Assembly: GCF_011064615.1 (NCBI RefSeq)
Contig: NZ_JAALJH010000008.1
Span: 1-64,000, forward strand
Direction of reading: 5' to 3'
DNA from: Aquisphaera insulae
GTDB lineage: Bacteria; Planctomycetota; Planctomycetia; Isosphaerales; Isosphaeraceae
Length of the DNA stretch: 64,000 nucleotides
Shown: piece by piece, positions 26,083 to 34,424 of the stretch
Layout of the letters: every line of letters starts with the position of its first letter
Numbering within the stretch: position 1 is the first letter of the stretch
Program-made: the position numbers and the translations under genes
Notes under the pieces: model-generated
What the model saw: the letters and a program-made list of their open reading frames with translations, nothing else
The model's database searches: none
Told to the model about the DNA's origin: nothing

Positions 26083-27150
26083 TCATCGGCCTCGATCGTG
26101 TGCGTCCAGGGATTTCCAGCTCATGCCGCGGAACGCCTCGGCCGCCGCGGCCTTGAGCGATTTCGCGTCCTTCGCCGGTGCGCTCGCCGGTGTGGTCCGC
26201 GAGGCGAACCCGGCATCACGGATCTCCACCAGGAGCGGGATCAGCCGACGGTACAGATCCACCTGACGCTCGTTCGTCGTCGCGCCGAATCGCAGGTTGT
26301 ACGAGTTCATGAATCCGATCAGGTCCCCGACCGTCCTCGGCTTGCCATCGTCGACCTGGCTCAGGAACGCCTTCATGCTCGGGTCGCGGAGCAGGCGGCT
26401 CAGGCTGTCCAGCGTCGTCAGGTAATCCCGCGCCTCCTGATAGCCGATATCGAACTCCGAACCCTTCTTCGCGAATGCGGCCTTGAATTTCGCGACGGCC
26501 TCGCGAAGCCGAGCCAGGGTCGCGGGTGAGATCTCCCCCTTCCGGTCCTCGTCGAGGGCGGGGAGCACGGCGGCCTTGAGGGCCGATCGCTCCGTCTCGA
26601 AGGTCGGACGCATCAGAATCGAGGGCAGCGAGTCGGATCCCGACATCTCATCCAGGCAGCCCGTGATGGCCTCGCTGTCCCACTCGAAGGGGATCTCCCG
26701 AATCGCGTCGGCGCTGAGCGGGGCTCGGGAGAGTGTCGATTTCACGACCGTCGGGTCGGAATCGAGGATTTCGAGCAGGAGCCGGTTCAGCGTCGTGCCG
26801 TCCTCGACCGCTCGCTCGGCCACGCGTGCCTCTCGCTCTCTCTCCCTCCGGGCGAGCTCCTGCTCGTGGTCCTGGCGCAACTGGGCCTGACGGGCGCGGA
26901 GCGCCCGGTTCCATTTGACCATCGTCTCGACGTTGATCGCGTCGGCCTTCGCCTTCTCCAGCTCATAGGCCCCCTGGGCCCGTCCATAGGATCCGAGTGC
27001 CGCCATGTACCCGGCGCCGGGATCTGCACCCCATTTGCTGTACCCGTAGCCGCCGTAGCCGCCCGGGAACATGAACTGGGCGGAGGCGGTCGCAACGATC
27101 GGGAACACGGAAAGGCAGAAGGCGATGGCGAGGACGAAGCGACGGCACAT
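26083..27150 (-). CDS. Exported protein of unknown function
   Basis: A protein of 355 residues with a clear signal peptide (MCRRFVLAIAFCLSVFPIV, cleaved near ATASA), a glycine/tyrosine-rich segment (GGYGGYGYSKWG) and a long charged helix likely to form a coiled coil (residues 70-120), followed by a helical domain. The start has GAGG eight bases upstream. The family is unknown to me, although similar glycine-rich exported proteins accompany DUF1549/DUF1553 genes in planctomycetes. It heads the three-gene run that ends at the terminator at 21282. Confidence 0.65.
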   Translation of the reverse strand: MCRRFVLAIAFCLSVFPIVATASAQFMFPGGYGGYGYSKWGADPGAGYMAALGSYGRAQGAYELEKAKADAINVETMVKWNRALRARQAQLRQDHEQELARREREREARVAERAVEDGTTLNRLLLEILDSDPTVVKSTLSRAPLSADAIREIPFEWDSEAITGCLDEMSGSDSLPSILMRPTFETERSALKAAVLPALDEDRKGEISPATLARLREAVAKFKAAFAKKGSEFDIGYQEARDYLTTLDSLSRLLRDPSMKAFLSQVDDGKPRTVGDLIGFMNSYNLRFGATTNERQVDLYRRLIPLLVEIRDAGFASRTTPASAPAKDAKSLKAAAAEAFRGMSWKSLDAHDRGR

Positions 27151-27292
27151 GAGTATGACCTCGACGCGAGCCGGAATGACGCGATCAGATCATCGACGCT
27201 CTCGCCTCGATTGGAACGGAAACGCGGCCTCGCGTCCAGGGTCGGGCGACCTCGGGGATCCGAGAACGTGCGGGATCTCGTTCCCGGGGCGC

Positions 27293-30079
27293 TCAACGAG
27301 ACATCATCGAGATCCGGAACCGATGCGGCGCCGGGGCCTGGACCTGGGGAAACTGGTAATACGCGGCCGCCTGGTCGGCCGAGCCGAGGACGAAGCCGGG
27401 CTCCTCGCGAACGTGGAGACGAGTCCCCTCGGCGGTCGGCTCGATGGCATCGAGGGTCCAGCAATGGCTCGTCCCGTCGCCGTGCTCGATGATCAGGGTT
27501 CGGCAGGCCGGCGCCGCGGTGGCCTCGAGCGACTCGGTCGTGACGAACCACCCGAGGCTGTGCGCGCTGGCCCTCCGCTCCGAGCCGACGATCGTCCCTC
27601 GGAGGCTCGGCTGGGAGACGAGCTTGCCCGCCGCCTCGGCGAATGTGCCGCCGGCCAGCACGACGGAGCCCTCGCGGATCCGGAGCGCAACCCCGTCGAA
27701 GGCGACGCGTCGCCCCGTCGACAGGACGACCTTCCGGATCTTCCCCGGCTCCAGGTTCACGATCAGATGTTCGGGCCCGTCTGCCGTCTCGATGGTGAGG
27801 ACCACGGCCCCCGGCTCGGACGCGACCCGGCCGACCCGGACAAGCGCGGGGATCGTCCCCCCGATCGGCTCGAAGAGCGACACGAAGACGGAGTGGAGTT
27901 CCCCCCCATCCTCGGCTCGCCGTCGAATCAAGAGGCTGGCCCGTCCGACCGACCCGGCGGAATCGCTGGCCTTCTCGCCGGCCGTCGGGTCGGGGCTGGT
28001 CGCGGCGATGGCGATCGCGGGAAGGTCGCCCAGGATGTGCAGGCGAAGCCCGGAGGTTGGCCCCTTGCCGCTCTTGTTGTCGTCCCGGACCAGGCTCGCC
28101 ACCGTGGGCTTCACGAGCCTCGCCCGAGAAGTGGGATGGAATTCACCGTAGGCCTGGACGAACCAGCGACCGTCCTCCGGGCGTGAGGAGGGGAGGAAGG
28201 TGAGGCCGGCGGGCAGGAGACTGGCCGGCGGTCGTTCCGCCGCCGCGGAGGTTGCCCATCTCGCGGCCGGCCCGGAGGCCGAATGAAAGAGCTGGTCATG
28301 CTGCGTGCCGCCGCGGACCTCGAATACCGAAACGGCGTACCGCGAGGTGCGGCCCGCGCTGGCGACGACCGCGTGCGCGTATCGGGTCGCGGAGATCGGG
28401 TATGCTCGCGAGTCGTCCGCGAAGGCGACCTGGAAATCGGGATCGGCGGCGAAGAAACGGAAGTTGCTCCCCGCCACGGCCTCCGCGGCGGCCCTCGGCT
28501 GCTCGCGCTGATTGAGGCCGTCCACCACGACCGCATTGTGGCTCGCCGTGGCGAGACGCCAGCCCCGGACATCCGCGCCCGACTCGTCGAGGTCGCCGAG
28601 CATCGGCCGCCCGGCCACGGCGAGTCGCAGGGCGAGCCGCTGAAAGTGGGGACCGCCGAAGCTGTCCTGGCCCAGGAGATCCACATCCATCGCGTTGTCG
28701 CCCTCGCCGACGGCGAGCCTGGCCAGTCCCGCGGCACCGAGCAAGATCGGGCGTCGATCCCCCTCGACCTCGCGGTCCGGCCAGCTCGCCTGCACGACTT
28801 TGCTGCCCCGCGGTCCGATCCGGAGCACCCCCTCGGCCTTCCTCGCGAGCTGGAGGATCGGCGGCCAGGCGCGACCCGCCGGCGCCGCCGTGGACGCCGG
28901 CCGCACCGCCACGTCCTTGGCCAGGACGTTCGCCATCCAGGTGTCGAGCTGCGCGAGGACTCGCGAATGGGAGCCGAGCTGGCCGTCACGCCAGAAGCCG
29001 TCGTAATAGAAGCCCCGCGAGGCGAATCCTTCGAGCCTGGCCATCGAATCGGCGATCAGCGCGTCGTTCCCGAGCAGCCGTCCCACGACCTGCATCCCGC
29101 GATAGACGTTGAGCGCATCCTCGGAGAAGTCATCCGGCTGCTGGCGTGCCATCTCGGCGGCGGAGAGGAACAGGTCCCGGTCCACCGTCTTCTCCGGCGA
29201 GGGTTCTCCCAGCAGCTCGCCCGCGCGGCCCCAAGCCGGATCGCCGCGAAGGAGGCAGCGGGCGACGACCAGGTTCGCCGGCACCTCGAGGCTGCCGTTC
29301 CATTCCCAACGGGCCATCTCGTAGTTCGGGTGCAGGGGAGGTCGCAGCCGCGAAGGCTGGAGGATCTTGGCGCGGTCCGGCTGATCGACGTGGGTCGCGT
29401 AGCGCGGATACACCTGGGCGAACCGCAGCATCAGGACGCAGGCGATCGTCGAAAGCCTCGGATCGCGCTGGGCCGGCGGCCTGGCTCGAAACTCCGCGGC
29501 ACAGTAGAGGGCGGCTCGCGCCAGGAACCTTCGGGCCTCGTAGTCCCGCCGGGCCTGGAGGTAGAGCCGCTCATCCGCATAACGCGCCTCGGCCTCCACG
29601 ACCTGGTGGTAGGGATAATGGTGAACGACCCCGGGCACGACCTCGACGGCCTCTTCCGGCGGCTCCTTCCGGTCCCCCTTCGCCGGGAACTTCTCGTTCG
29701 GCACGGCCGCCTTGCAGAATCGGCAGGTGACGACCTTCGGATTCCGGATCGTCCAGGAAAGGGGCTCATCACGCTCCTTCGCACCGCAGGCCGGGCATCG
29801 GCAGTACCGCAATCCGGCCTGGATCGGCACGAGCTCGGAAAGGTCGCGCGGACCGAGCTGGAGGAGGGCCTTCGCGTCCGGGCTCGCCCAGAATTCGGCC
29901 CTCCACGGCTCCGGGAGCTGGAAGTGATCGAGGATCGACGCGTCGCCGGCCGGCGGGCCCTCAGCCTTGGCGAGGGGTGCGGCGAGTAGGGCCAGGAGGG
30001 CTCCGCAGGCGAGCGCGAAGGCTTGACGCGTCGCTCGCCGCTGAATCCGTCCGATCCGACGGGCTCCATCCCTTCGCAT
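27293..30079 (-). CDS. Heparinase II/III-like polysaccharide lyase
   Basis: An exported protein of 928 residues. A signal peptide (ALACGALLALLAAPLAKA) precedes a four-cysteine site (CRCPAC ... CRFC, residues 95-125), then an alpha/alpha toroid with FYYDGFWRDGQLGSHSRVLAQLDTW, and a C-terminal beta-sandwich in which LGDLDESGADVRGWRLATASHNAVVVDGLNQ matches the heparinase II/III signature. Such enzymes cleave uronic-acid polysaccharides by elimination. Tyrosine and histidine candidates for catalysis are visible, but the substrate (heparin-like, alginate-like or other sulfated algal polymers) cannot be told. The small zinc-binding gene lies 30 bases upstream. Confidence 0.72.
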   Translation of the reverse strand: MRRDGARRIGRIQRRATRQAFALACGALLALLAAPLAKAEGPPAGDASILDHFQLPEPWRAEFWASPDAKALLQLGPRDLSELVPIQAGLRYCRCPACGAKERDEPLSWTIRNPKVVTCRFCKAAVPNEKFPAKGDRKEPPEEAVEVVPGVVHHYPYHQVVEAEARYADERLYLQARRDYEARRFLARAALYCAAEFRARPPAQRDPRLSTIACVLMLRFAQVYPRYATHVDQPDRAKILQPSRLRPPLHPNYEMARWEWNGSLEVPANLVVARCLLRGDPAWGRAGELLGEPSPEKTVDRDLFLSAAEMARQQPDDFSEDALNVYRGMQVVGRLLGNDALIADSMARLEGFASRGFYYDGFWRDGQLGSHSRVLAQLDTWMANVLAKDVAVRPASTAAPAGRAWPPILQLARKAEGVLRIGPRGSKVVQASWPDREVEGDRRPILLGAAGLARLAVGEGDNAMDVDLLGQDSFGGPHFQRLALRLAVAGRPMLGDLDESGADVRGWRLATASHNAVVVDGLNQREQPRAAAEAVAGSNFRFFAADPDFQVAFADDSRAYPISATRYAHAVVASAGRTSRYAVSVFEVRGGTQHDQLFHSASGPAARWATSAAAERPPASLLPAGLTFLPSSRPEDGRWFVQAYGEFHPTSRARLVKPTVASLVRDDNKSGKGPTSGLRLHILGDLPAIAIAATSPDPTAGEKASDSAGSVGRASLLIRRRAEDGGELHSVFVSLFEPIGGTIPALVRVGRVASEPGAVVLTIETADGPEHLIVNLEPGKIRKVVLSTGRRVAFDGVALRIREGSVVLAGGTFAEAAGKLVSQPSLRGTIVGSERRASAHSLGWFVTTESLEATAAPACRTLIIEHGDGTSHCWTLDAIEPTAEGTRLHVREEPGFVLGSADQAAAYYQFPQVQAPAPHRFRISMMSR

Positions 30080-30109
30080 CCGCCAGTCCTTCCGTGAGGA
30101 GAGAGGAAC

Positions 30110-30385
30110 TCAGGCCTGGGAAAGGGCCGTGTCGCGGCGGCCTGGCTCCAGGCGATAGAGGACGACCGGTCCGGCAGACTCTCCCTCGGCGAGACGGAGC
30201 TGGTCGCGACGCTGACGAGCCCTCGCCAGCAGGGCCTCGCGATGCGCCTCGCAGGCAAGCCCGTAGTTCTTCAACTCGCGGCTGGTGCCGTCCGACCAGG
30301 TTGCACCAACCTTGTAGACTGCGGGATGGGGACACCCCGGCGTGGAGCACGTCGGCTGGTAGTGGAACGAGCTGCTCTCGGCCAT
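30110..30385 (-). CDS. Small zinc-binding-like protein
   Basis: A 91-residue protein starting at 30385, with GAGGAG seven bases before the ATG. A CSTPGCPHPAVYK segment and a later GLACEAHREAL segment give three cysteines and a histidine spaced for a zinc finger. No signal peptide. The function is unknown. It lies between the SpoIIM-like gene (77 bases upstream) and the heparinase gene, all on the minus strand. Confidence 0.7.
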   Translation of the reverse strand: MAESSSFHYQPTCSTPGCPHPAVYKVGATWSDGTSRELKNYGLACEAHREALLARARQRRDQLRLAEGESAGPVVLYRLEPGRRDTALSQA

Positions 30386-30462
30386 GGCAAGTCTCCTCGA
30401 GACTCCGAAACGGCGGGCACGCCTCGACCGCAGCGACGAGGGCAGGCCGCCCCTGGACGATG

Positions 30463-31488
30463 CTAACGCTCCGACGTCTCCGAGGCAACGCCGCCGCCAC
30501 CCCGGGGCGACGCGTTGGCAAGGACCGCAGGCCGGCCGCCGAGGGAGAGGTAGCTCAGGATGAGCGCCGCGGCGATCAGGGCCACGGCGAGCTTGGCCGC
30601 GTACGGCAACGCGGACGCGGAGACGAAGCCCTCGATGAAGGCGGCGGCGATGAACAGGATCACGGAGACGCCCAGCGCCGGCAGGGCAGCCGCCGCCTCG
30701 CGGCGGAGCGACTCCAGGCGAGTCTGGCCCCGAGTGTCGATCAGCCCCCAACCCATCCGCAGGCCGGCCGCACCGGCGAAGACCAGGGCGGTGAGCTCGC
30801 AACTCGAATGGGCCGTCACGAACGTGAAGAAGTTCCGCGCATGGGGGGACGTGGCCATGTGCCCGAACATCGTCCCCAGGCCGATGCCGTTGGACAGGAG
30901 CTGCGCCAGGCTTCCCAGTCCGAACAGGATCCCCCAGGCGAAGCACTGCAGGCCGATCGACGCATTGTGCTGGATGTAGAACCCGGCCATGATCGCATCG
31001 TCGCGACCCAGCGACTCCGAGCCGGGACCGGAGAGGGGCTGCGCGTACATGTGGTCGATCTGTTCGAGGGCCTGTTCCCCCGCCACCTGCCGCGCGAAGT
31101 CCGGCTGGGCCGCCGCGGCGAGCGCGGCGAACAGGAAGGACACGAGGAAGACCGCCGCCGCGATCCTAACCGCGGGATCGCCCCGGAGCTGCCTGGGGGC
31201 CTCATCGAAGAGCGCCCGGCCCAGGTCCCGTGGCGAGAACCCCCGGGTTCGATAGAGGACGTTGTGCGATCGACCGACCAGCCCGTGGAGGTAGGTCACG
31301 GTCGCTCGGGGAAGATCGTGAGCCTCGGCGAGCATCAGGTCGGTGCAGACCCCGCGGTAGAGCTGCCCCAGGCGCAGGACCTCCTCGGCGGAAGCCTTGC
31401 GCGGGCGACTCGCGCCGAGCCGCTCGACCAGGCTTTCCAGGTCCTTCCACGCGGCTTCTCGCCCCTGCAATCGTTCGCCGACTCGCAT
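30463..31488 (-). CDS. SpoIIM-like (DUF95) integral membrane protein
   Basis: A protein of 341 residues. The start at 31488 follows the RDD gene stop by 7 bases. The N-terminal 90 residues are soluble and helical (RVGERLQGREAAWKDLESL), then come about five to six membrane helices with the family features GFYIQHNASIGLQCFAWGI and FVTAHSSCELTALVFAG. Stage II sporulation protein M homologues are widespread in non-sporulating bacteria and commonly pair with RDD proteins, as here, in envelope loci; their role there is unknown. Confidence 0.8.
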   Translation of the reverse strand: MRVGERLQGREAAWKDLESLVERLGASRPRKASAEEVLRLGQLYRGVCTDLMLAEAHDLPRATVTYLHGLVGRSHNVLYRTRGFSPRDLGRALFDEAPRQLRGDPAVRIAAAVFLVSFLFAALAAAAQPDFARQVAGEQALEQIDHMYAQPLSGPGSESLGRDDAIMAGFYIQHNASIGLQCFAWGILFGLGSLAQLLSNGIGLGTMFGHMATSPHARNFFTFVTAHSSCELTALVFAGAAGLRMGWGLIDTRGQTRLESLRREAAAALPALGVSVILFIAAAFIEGFVSASALPYAAKLAVALIAAALILSYLSLGGRPAVLANASPRGGGGVASETSER

Positions 31489-31495
31489 CCGAGAC

Positions 31496-32284
31496 TTACT
31501 CCCCCAGGAAGACACGCTGGTAGACCGCGCAGAGCACGGTATCGGCGGGAAGGTTCGGAGGCAGCCCCAGGTCCCTGCACAACGGCGCGGCCAGCGGGGC
31601 GGCGATCTCTTCACGGAGCGCCCGGCCGAGGTGCCGGCGACGGCTCGCGTAATCCGAGAGGGCCAGCGCCAGCGACGATCCGACGGCGATCCGAGCGGGC
31701 AGACGCTCGACAAGCTCTCGGATCGCCGGCTCATTGATGCGAACCAGGCCGAGCCGGGGCCTGCGCTCCTCGACGATCACGATGGTACCCGCCGCCAGGT
31801 CGCCGAGTCGCTGGAATCGTCTCGTCAGGAGCATGCTCGAGAGCCCGAGCAGGTACGCGAACGGCACGGGGCCGTCCACCGAGCCGACGAGGTTCCGCAG
31901 GATCGCCTGCGGTCCGCTGATCGGGACGCCCCGCTCCGAGACGACCCTTAGTCCCAGGGCCTTCTTCCCCGGCGTCTGACCGTCGAGCACACCCTCGAAG
32001 AAGGCGCCGTATCCCCAGGTGAGGATGAAGAAGAAGACCATCACGAGGCCGACTCCCGAACTCCCGACCAGGCTGACGGAGAGGATGAGGGCCCCGATCG
32101 AAAGGGCGACGAGGATGCACGCGTCGATGAGGTAGGCGGGAAAGCGGCGGAAGGGGCCCGCCAGCGGGAAATCGAAGGAAATCCGCTCCGGTGTTTCGAG
32201 GCGGACCGACCCGTCGATCGCCGAGCCCGACGACGCGGGCACGTCGGGGGCCGTGTCGAGGCTGGGTGCGATGGGGGCGTTCAT
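31496..32284 (-). CDS. RDD family membrane protein
   Basis: A protein of 262 residues. The RDD domain is visible at residues 40-170: F-R-R-F-x-A-Y-L-I-D-A (family R..A..iD), two to three membrane helices, DGQTPGKKALGLRVV and the third-helix RRFQRLGDLAAGTIVI. The C-terminal 90 residues are soluble. RDD proteins have been linked to ion transport or stress adaptation. The gene is translationally close to the SpoIIM-like gene. A promoter at 32293-32322 would start transcription only 2 bases before the ATG, hinting at leaderless translation. Confidence 0.8.
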   Translation of the reverse strand: MNAPIAPSLDTAPDVPASSGSAIDGSVRLETPERISFDFPLAGPFRRFPAYLIDACILVALSIGALILSVSLVGSSGVGLVMVFFFILTWGYGAFFEGVLDGQTPGKKALGLRVVSERGVPISGPQAILRNLVGSVDGPVPFAYLLGLSSMLLTRRFQRLGDLAAGTIVIVEERRPRLGLVRINEPAIRELVERLPARIAVGSSLALALSDYASRRRHLGRALREEIAAPLAAPLCRDLGLPPNLPADTVLCAVYQRVFLGE

Positions 32285-32292
32285 GGATGCCC

Positions 32293-32322
32293 ATCGTAGC
32301 GTCCGCGGCGGGATACCGGCAA
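32293..32322 (-). promoter_or_regulatory. Promoter of the RDD gene
   Basis: On the minus strand TTGCCG (32322-32317), 18 bases, TACGAT (32298-32293). It would head the RDD, SpoIIM-like, zinc-protein and possibly heparinase run. Confidence 0.4.
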
Positions 32323-32374
32323 TGGAGGCGGAGGAACCCGAGGGGCCATCGGCCCGGGCATTTCGTGGGTCGGA

Positions 32375-34099
32375 TCACTCGGAGGCGGACGCGGACGGGT
32401 CGCTGCCGGTGTCGACGACCTTGGAGCTGATCGGGGTGTTCCGCTTCAGCTTGGCGATCAGCTCCTCCCGGCCCTTCCGGATCTTGTTCATCATGATGGT
32501 CCGGCGTAGTTGCTCCTGGATTTCCTCGAACGAGGCGGGGCCCGCGTCGCGACGGCTCTCCACCTTGACGATGTGGAGGCTGGAGGGGCCTTCAAGGATC
32601 GGGCTGATCTGGTTCAGCGGCAGCGTGGAGAGGGCCTGGTTGACGGACTCAACCGCGTAACTCCCCGGCGACGTCTGCATCAGGCCGCCCTGGGCCTTGA
32701 TGGCGCTCGGGCCCTCGCTTTCCGCCTTCGCCAGCGCGGCGAAATCCTCCCCCTTGCGGAGCCGGGCGAGGAGCGATTCGGCCTTGCGACGCGCGTCGGC
32801 CGGGTCGGGATGCCCGCCGGTCTCCACGATCAGCTCACGCCAGGTCACCTGGGCGGGGCGATCAAATTCACGATCATGCATGTGTTCGCTATAGTATTTG
32901 AGCATTTCGGGGAGCTCGACCTTACGGCAGTCGATCAGCTTCTGCTCGAGGAACGCCTGGGCCAGGAACTCCTGCCGGAAGCTCTGCCGAAGCGCGTCGA
33001 GCGACTTGCCGGACTCCGCCATCTTGTCGCGAAGCTGCGTCTCCGTCTCGACGAGATACCGATGCATCATGATCGGCAGCTCCTGCTCGCGGAAGTACTG
33101 GTCGGCCGCCGCGTAGAGCCGATCGAGCTGCTTCGGGTTCTTGAGGATCCGCTTGGCCTCCTGGGTGATGAGGGTGCGCTCGATGAGTCCGGTGAGGACG
33201 ACCTTGGCGACCATGGTCAGCTCGGCCGGGGTGGGACGCTGGCCGGGCGCGATCTTGCCGATCCTCTCCTGAACCGCGACCACCAGGTCGTGATAGGTGA
33301 TGACCTCGTTCCCGACCCGCGCGGCCGAACCGCCGGCCTGCTTCCAATCCCGGTTGATGTCGGATTCCTTGAGGGTGTCCGGGTTGTAAGATGCCTTCAC
33401 GACGCCGGCCCCGGGTTGCGCCGGGGCGGCCGGGGACGTCGTCGATGCCTGCGGTTGTGGTGTGGCGGACGGCTCGGGGGCCATCTCGAGCGGAGGCTCT
33501 CCGCCGGTTGGAGGCGCCGTGGGGGCCGAGTTCGGGTTCGGGCCGGCCGCCGGCGGCGGCTCGACGGGGGGGGCGACGTTGGGATCGGGGCCCAGGAGCG
33601 GATCGGCGGTCGCGGCGGCGACCGGTCCGTCCTTTCGATCGCCCGGCCCTGCTTCGACACCGCTTGCCGTCTCGTCGATCGGGGGCAGCTCGGCCGGCGC
33701 GGCGGCCGCCGTGCTCGCGTCGGCATTTCGCGCCGCCGACGTGCTCGCCGCGGGGGGCTGGTGCGCCGGTGCAGGCTCGGCGGGCGGAGTCCCCATGTGA
33801 GGGCTCGACGGCGAGGGCCGAACCGACTGGGTGCGGTCCGGCGCGACGCTCGCCTCCATGGGAGCGGGCGATTCCTGGGGGATGAAGTTCCCCGACCACT
33901 TGCGGTTCCTCGGGTCGCCGAGTGCCGTCCTCTGGACGGCCCGATCACCCGTTCCTCGATTGATCGTGTCGCTCAGCACCGGGACCGGCTCCAGTCCCAC
34001 GGGACGGGCCGCCCCGGGCGGCTGCGGCAGGGTCGGTCGCGGCTGGGCACAACCGGCCGCGAGCAGGCTCAGTAATCCGAGGGCAATTCGTTGTTTCAT
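32375..34099 (-). CDS. Parvulin-type peptidyl-prolyl isomerase lipoprotein
   Basis: A protein of 574 residues. MKQRIALGLLSLLAAGC is a signal peptide with lipobox, so the mature protein is lipid-anchored. A long proline/alanine-rich linker follows, then a SurA/PrsA-like helical chaperone part (ELTMVAKVVLTGLIERTLI...), and a parvulin domain around residues 435-530 (PAQVTWRELIV, EGPSAIKAQGGLMQTSPGS, LPLNQISPI, HIVKVESR). It should fold exported proteins at the periplasmic face. The start at 34099 is fixed by the lipoprotein signal; the open frame continues upstream without meaning. Its promoter (34330-34357) gives a leader of more than 200 bases. Confidence 0.85.
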   Translation of the reverse strand: MKQRIALGLLSLLAAGCAQPRPTLPQPPGAARPVGLEPVPVLSDTINRGTGDRAVQRTALGDPRNRKWSGNFIPQESPAPMEASVAPDRTQSVRPSPSSPHMGTPPAEPAPAHQPPAASTSAARNADASTAAAAPAELPPIDETASGVEAGPGDRKDGPVAAATADPLLGPDPNVAPPVEPPPAAGPNPNSAPTAPPTGGEPPLEMAPEPSATPQPQASTTSPAAPAQPGAGVVKASYNPDTLKESDINRDWKQAGGSAARVGNEVITYHDLVVAVQERIGKIAPGQRPTPAELTMVAKVVLTGLIERTLITQEAKRILKNPKQLDRLYAAADQYFREQELPIMMHRYLVETETQLRDKMAESGKSLDALRQSFRQEFLAQAFLEQKLIDCRKVELPEMLKYYSEHMHDREFDRPAQVTWRELIVETGGHPDPADARRKAESLLARLRKGEDFAALAKAESEGPSAIKAQGGLMQTSPGSYAVESVNQALSTLPLNQISPILEGPSSLHIVKVESRRDAGPASFEEIQEQLRRTIMMNKIRKGREELIAKLKRNTPISSKVVDTGSDPSASASE

Positions 34100-34424
34100 C
34101 TGTCCCACATCTCCATCCTTGGAGACTTCGAGCGGCGAGCGGCGGACGGGGCACTTGAGGGACGAGCCACGGCCGCGGTCCATGCGCGGACTCGTCCCGA
34201 CGACGCATTTCCGATCCCTGTCGAGTCCCGGTCCCACGGTCCTTAGAGATGTGACGGGGCCGGCGTGGATCCCGGTCCGGCGGTCCCTTCCGCGCAGGCG
34301 AGTCCCGCCGCGATCGGAGTACCGGCCCCAACATAACCGAATTGGATCCTCCGGCAAGGTCGATCGGCGCGCATTCTCTCCGCCCCCCCGCCCTCGCCCG
34401 TGGGAGTTCACGACCGGGATCCGC
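34100..34424. other. Intergenic region with foldase promoter and leader
   Basis: No gene seen. It holds the promoter at 34330-34357 and, in the transcribed leader, a hairpin with an 8-base-pair stem, GGGACGAG (34159-34166) with CTCGTCCC (34191-34198). Confidence 0.5.
34330..34357 (-). promoter_or_regulatory. Promoter of the foldase lipoprotein gene
   Basis: On the minus strand TTGCCG (34357-34352), 16 bases, TATGTT (34335-34330). Predicted leader of about 220 bases to 34099. Confidence 0.5.
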
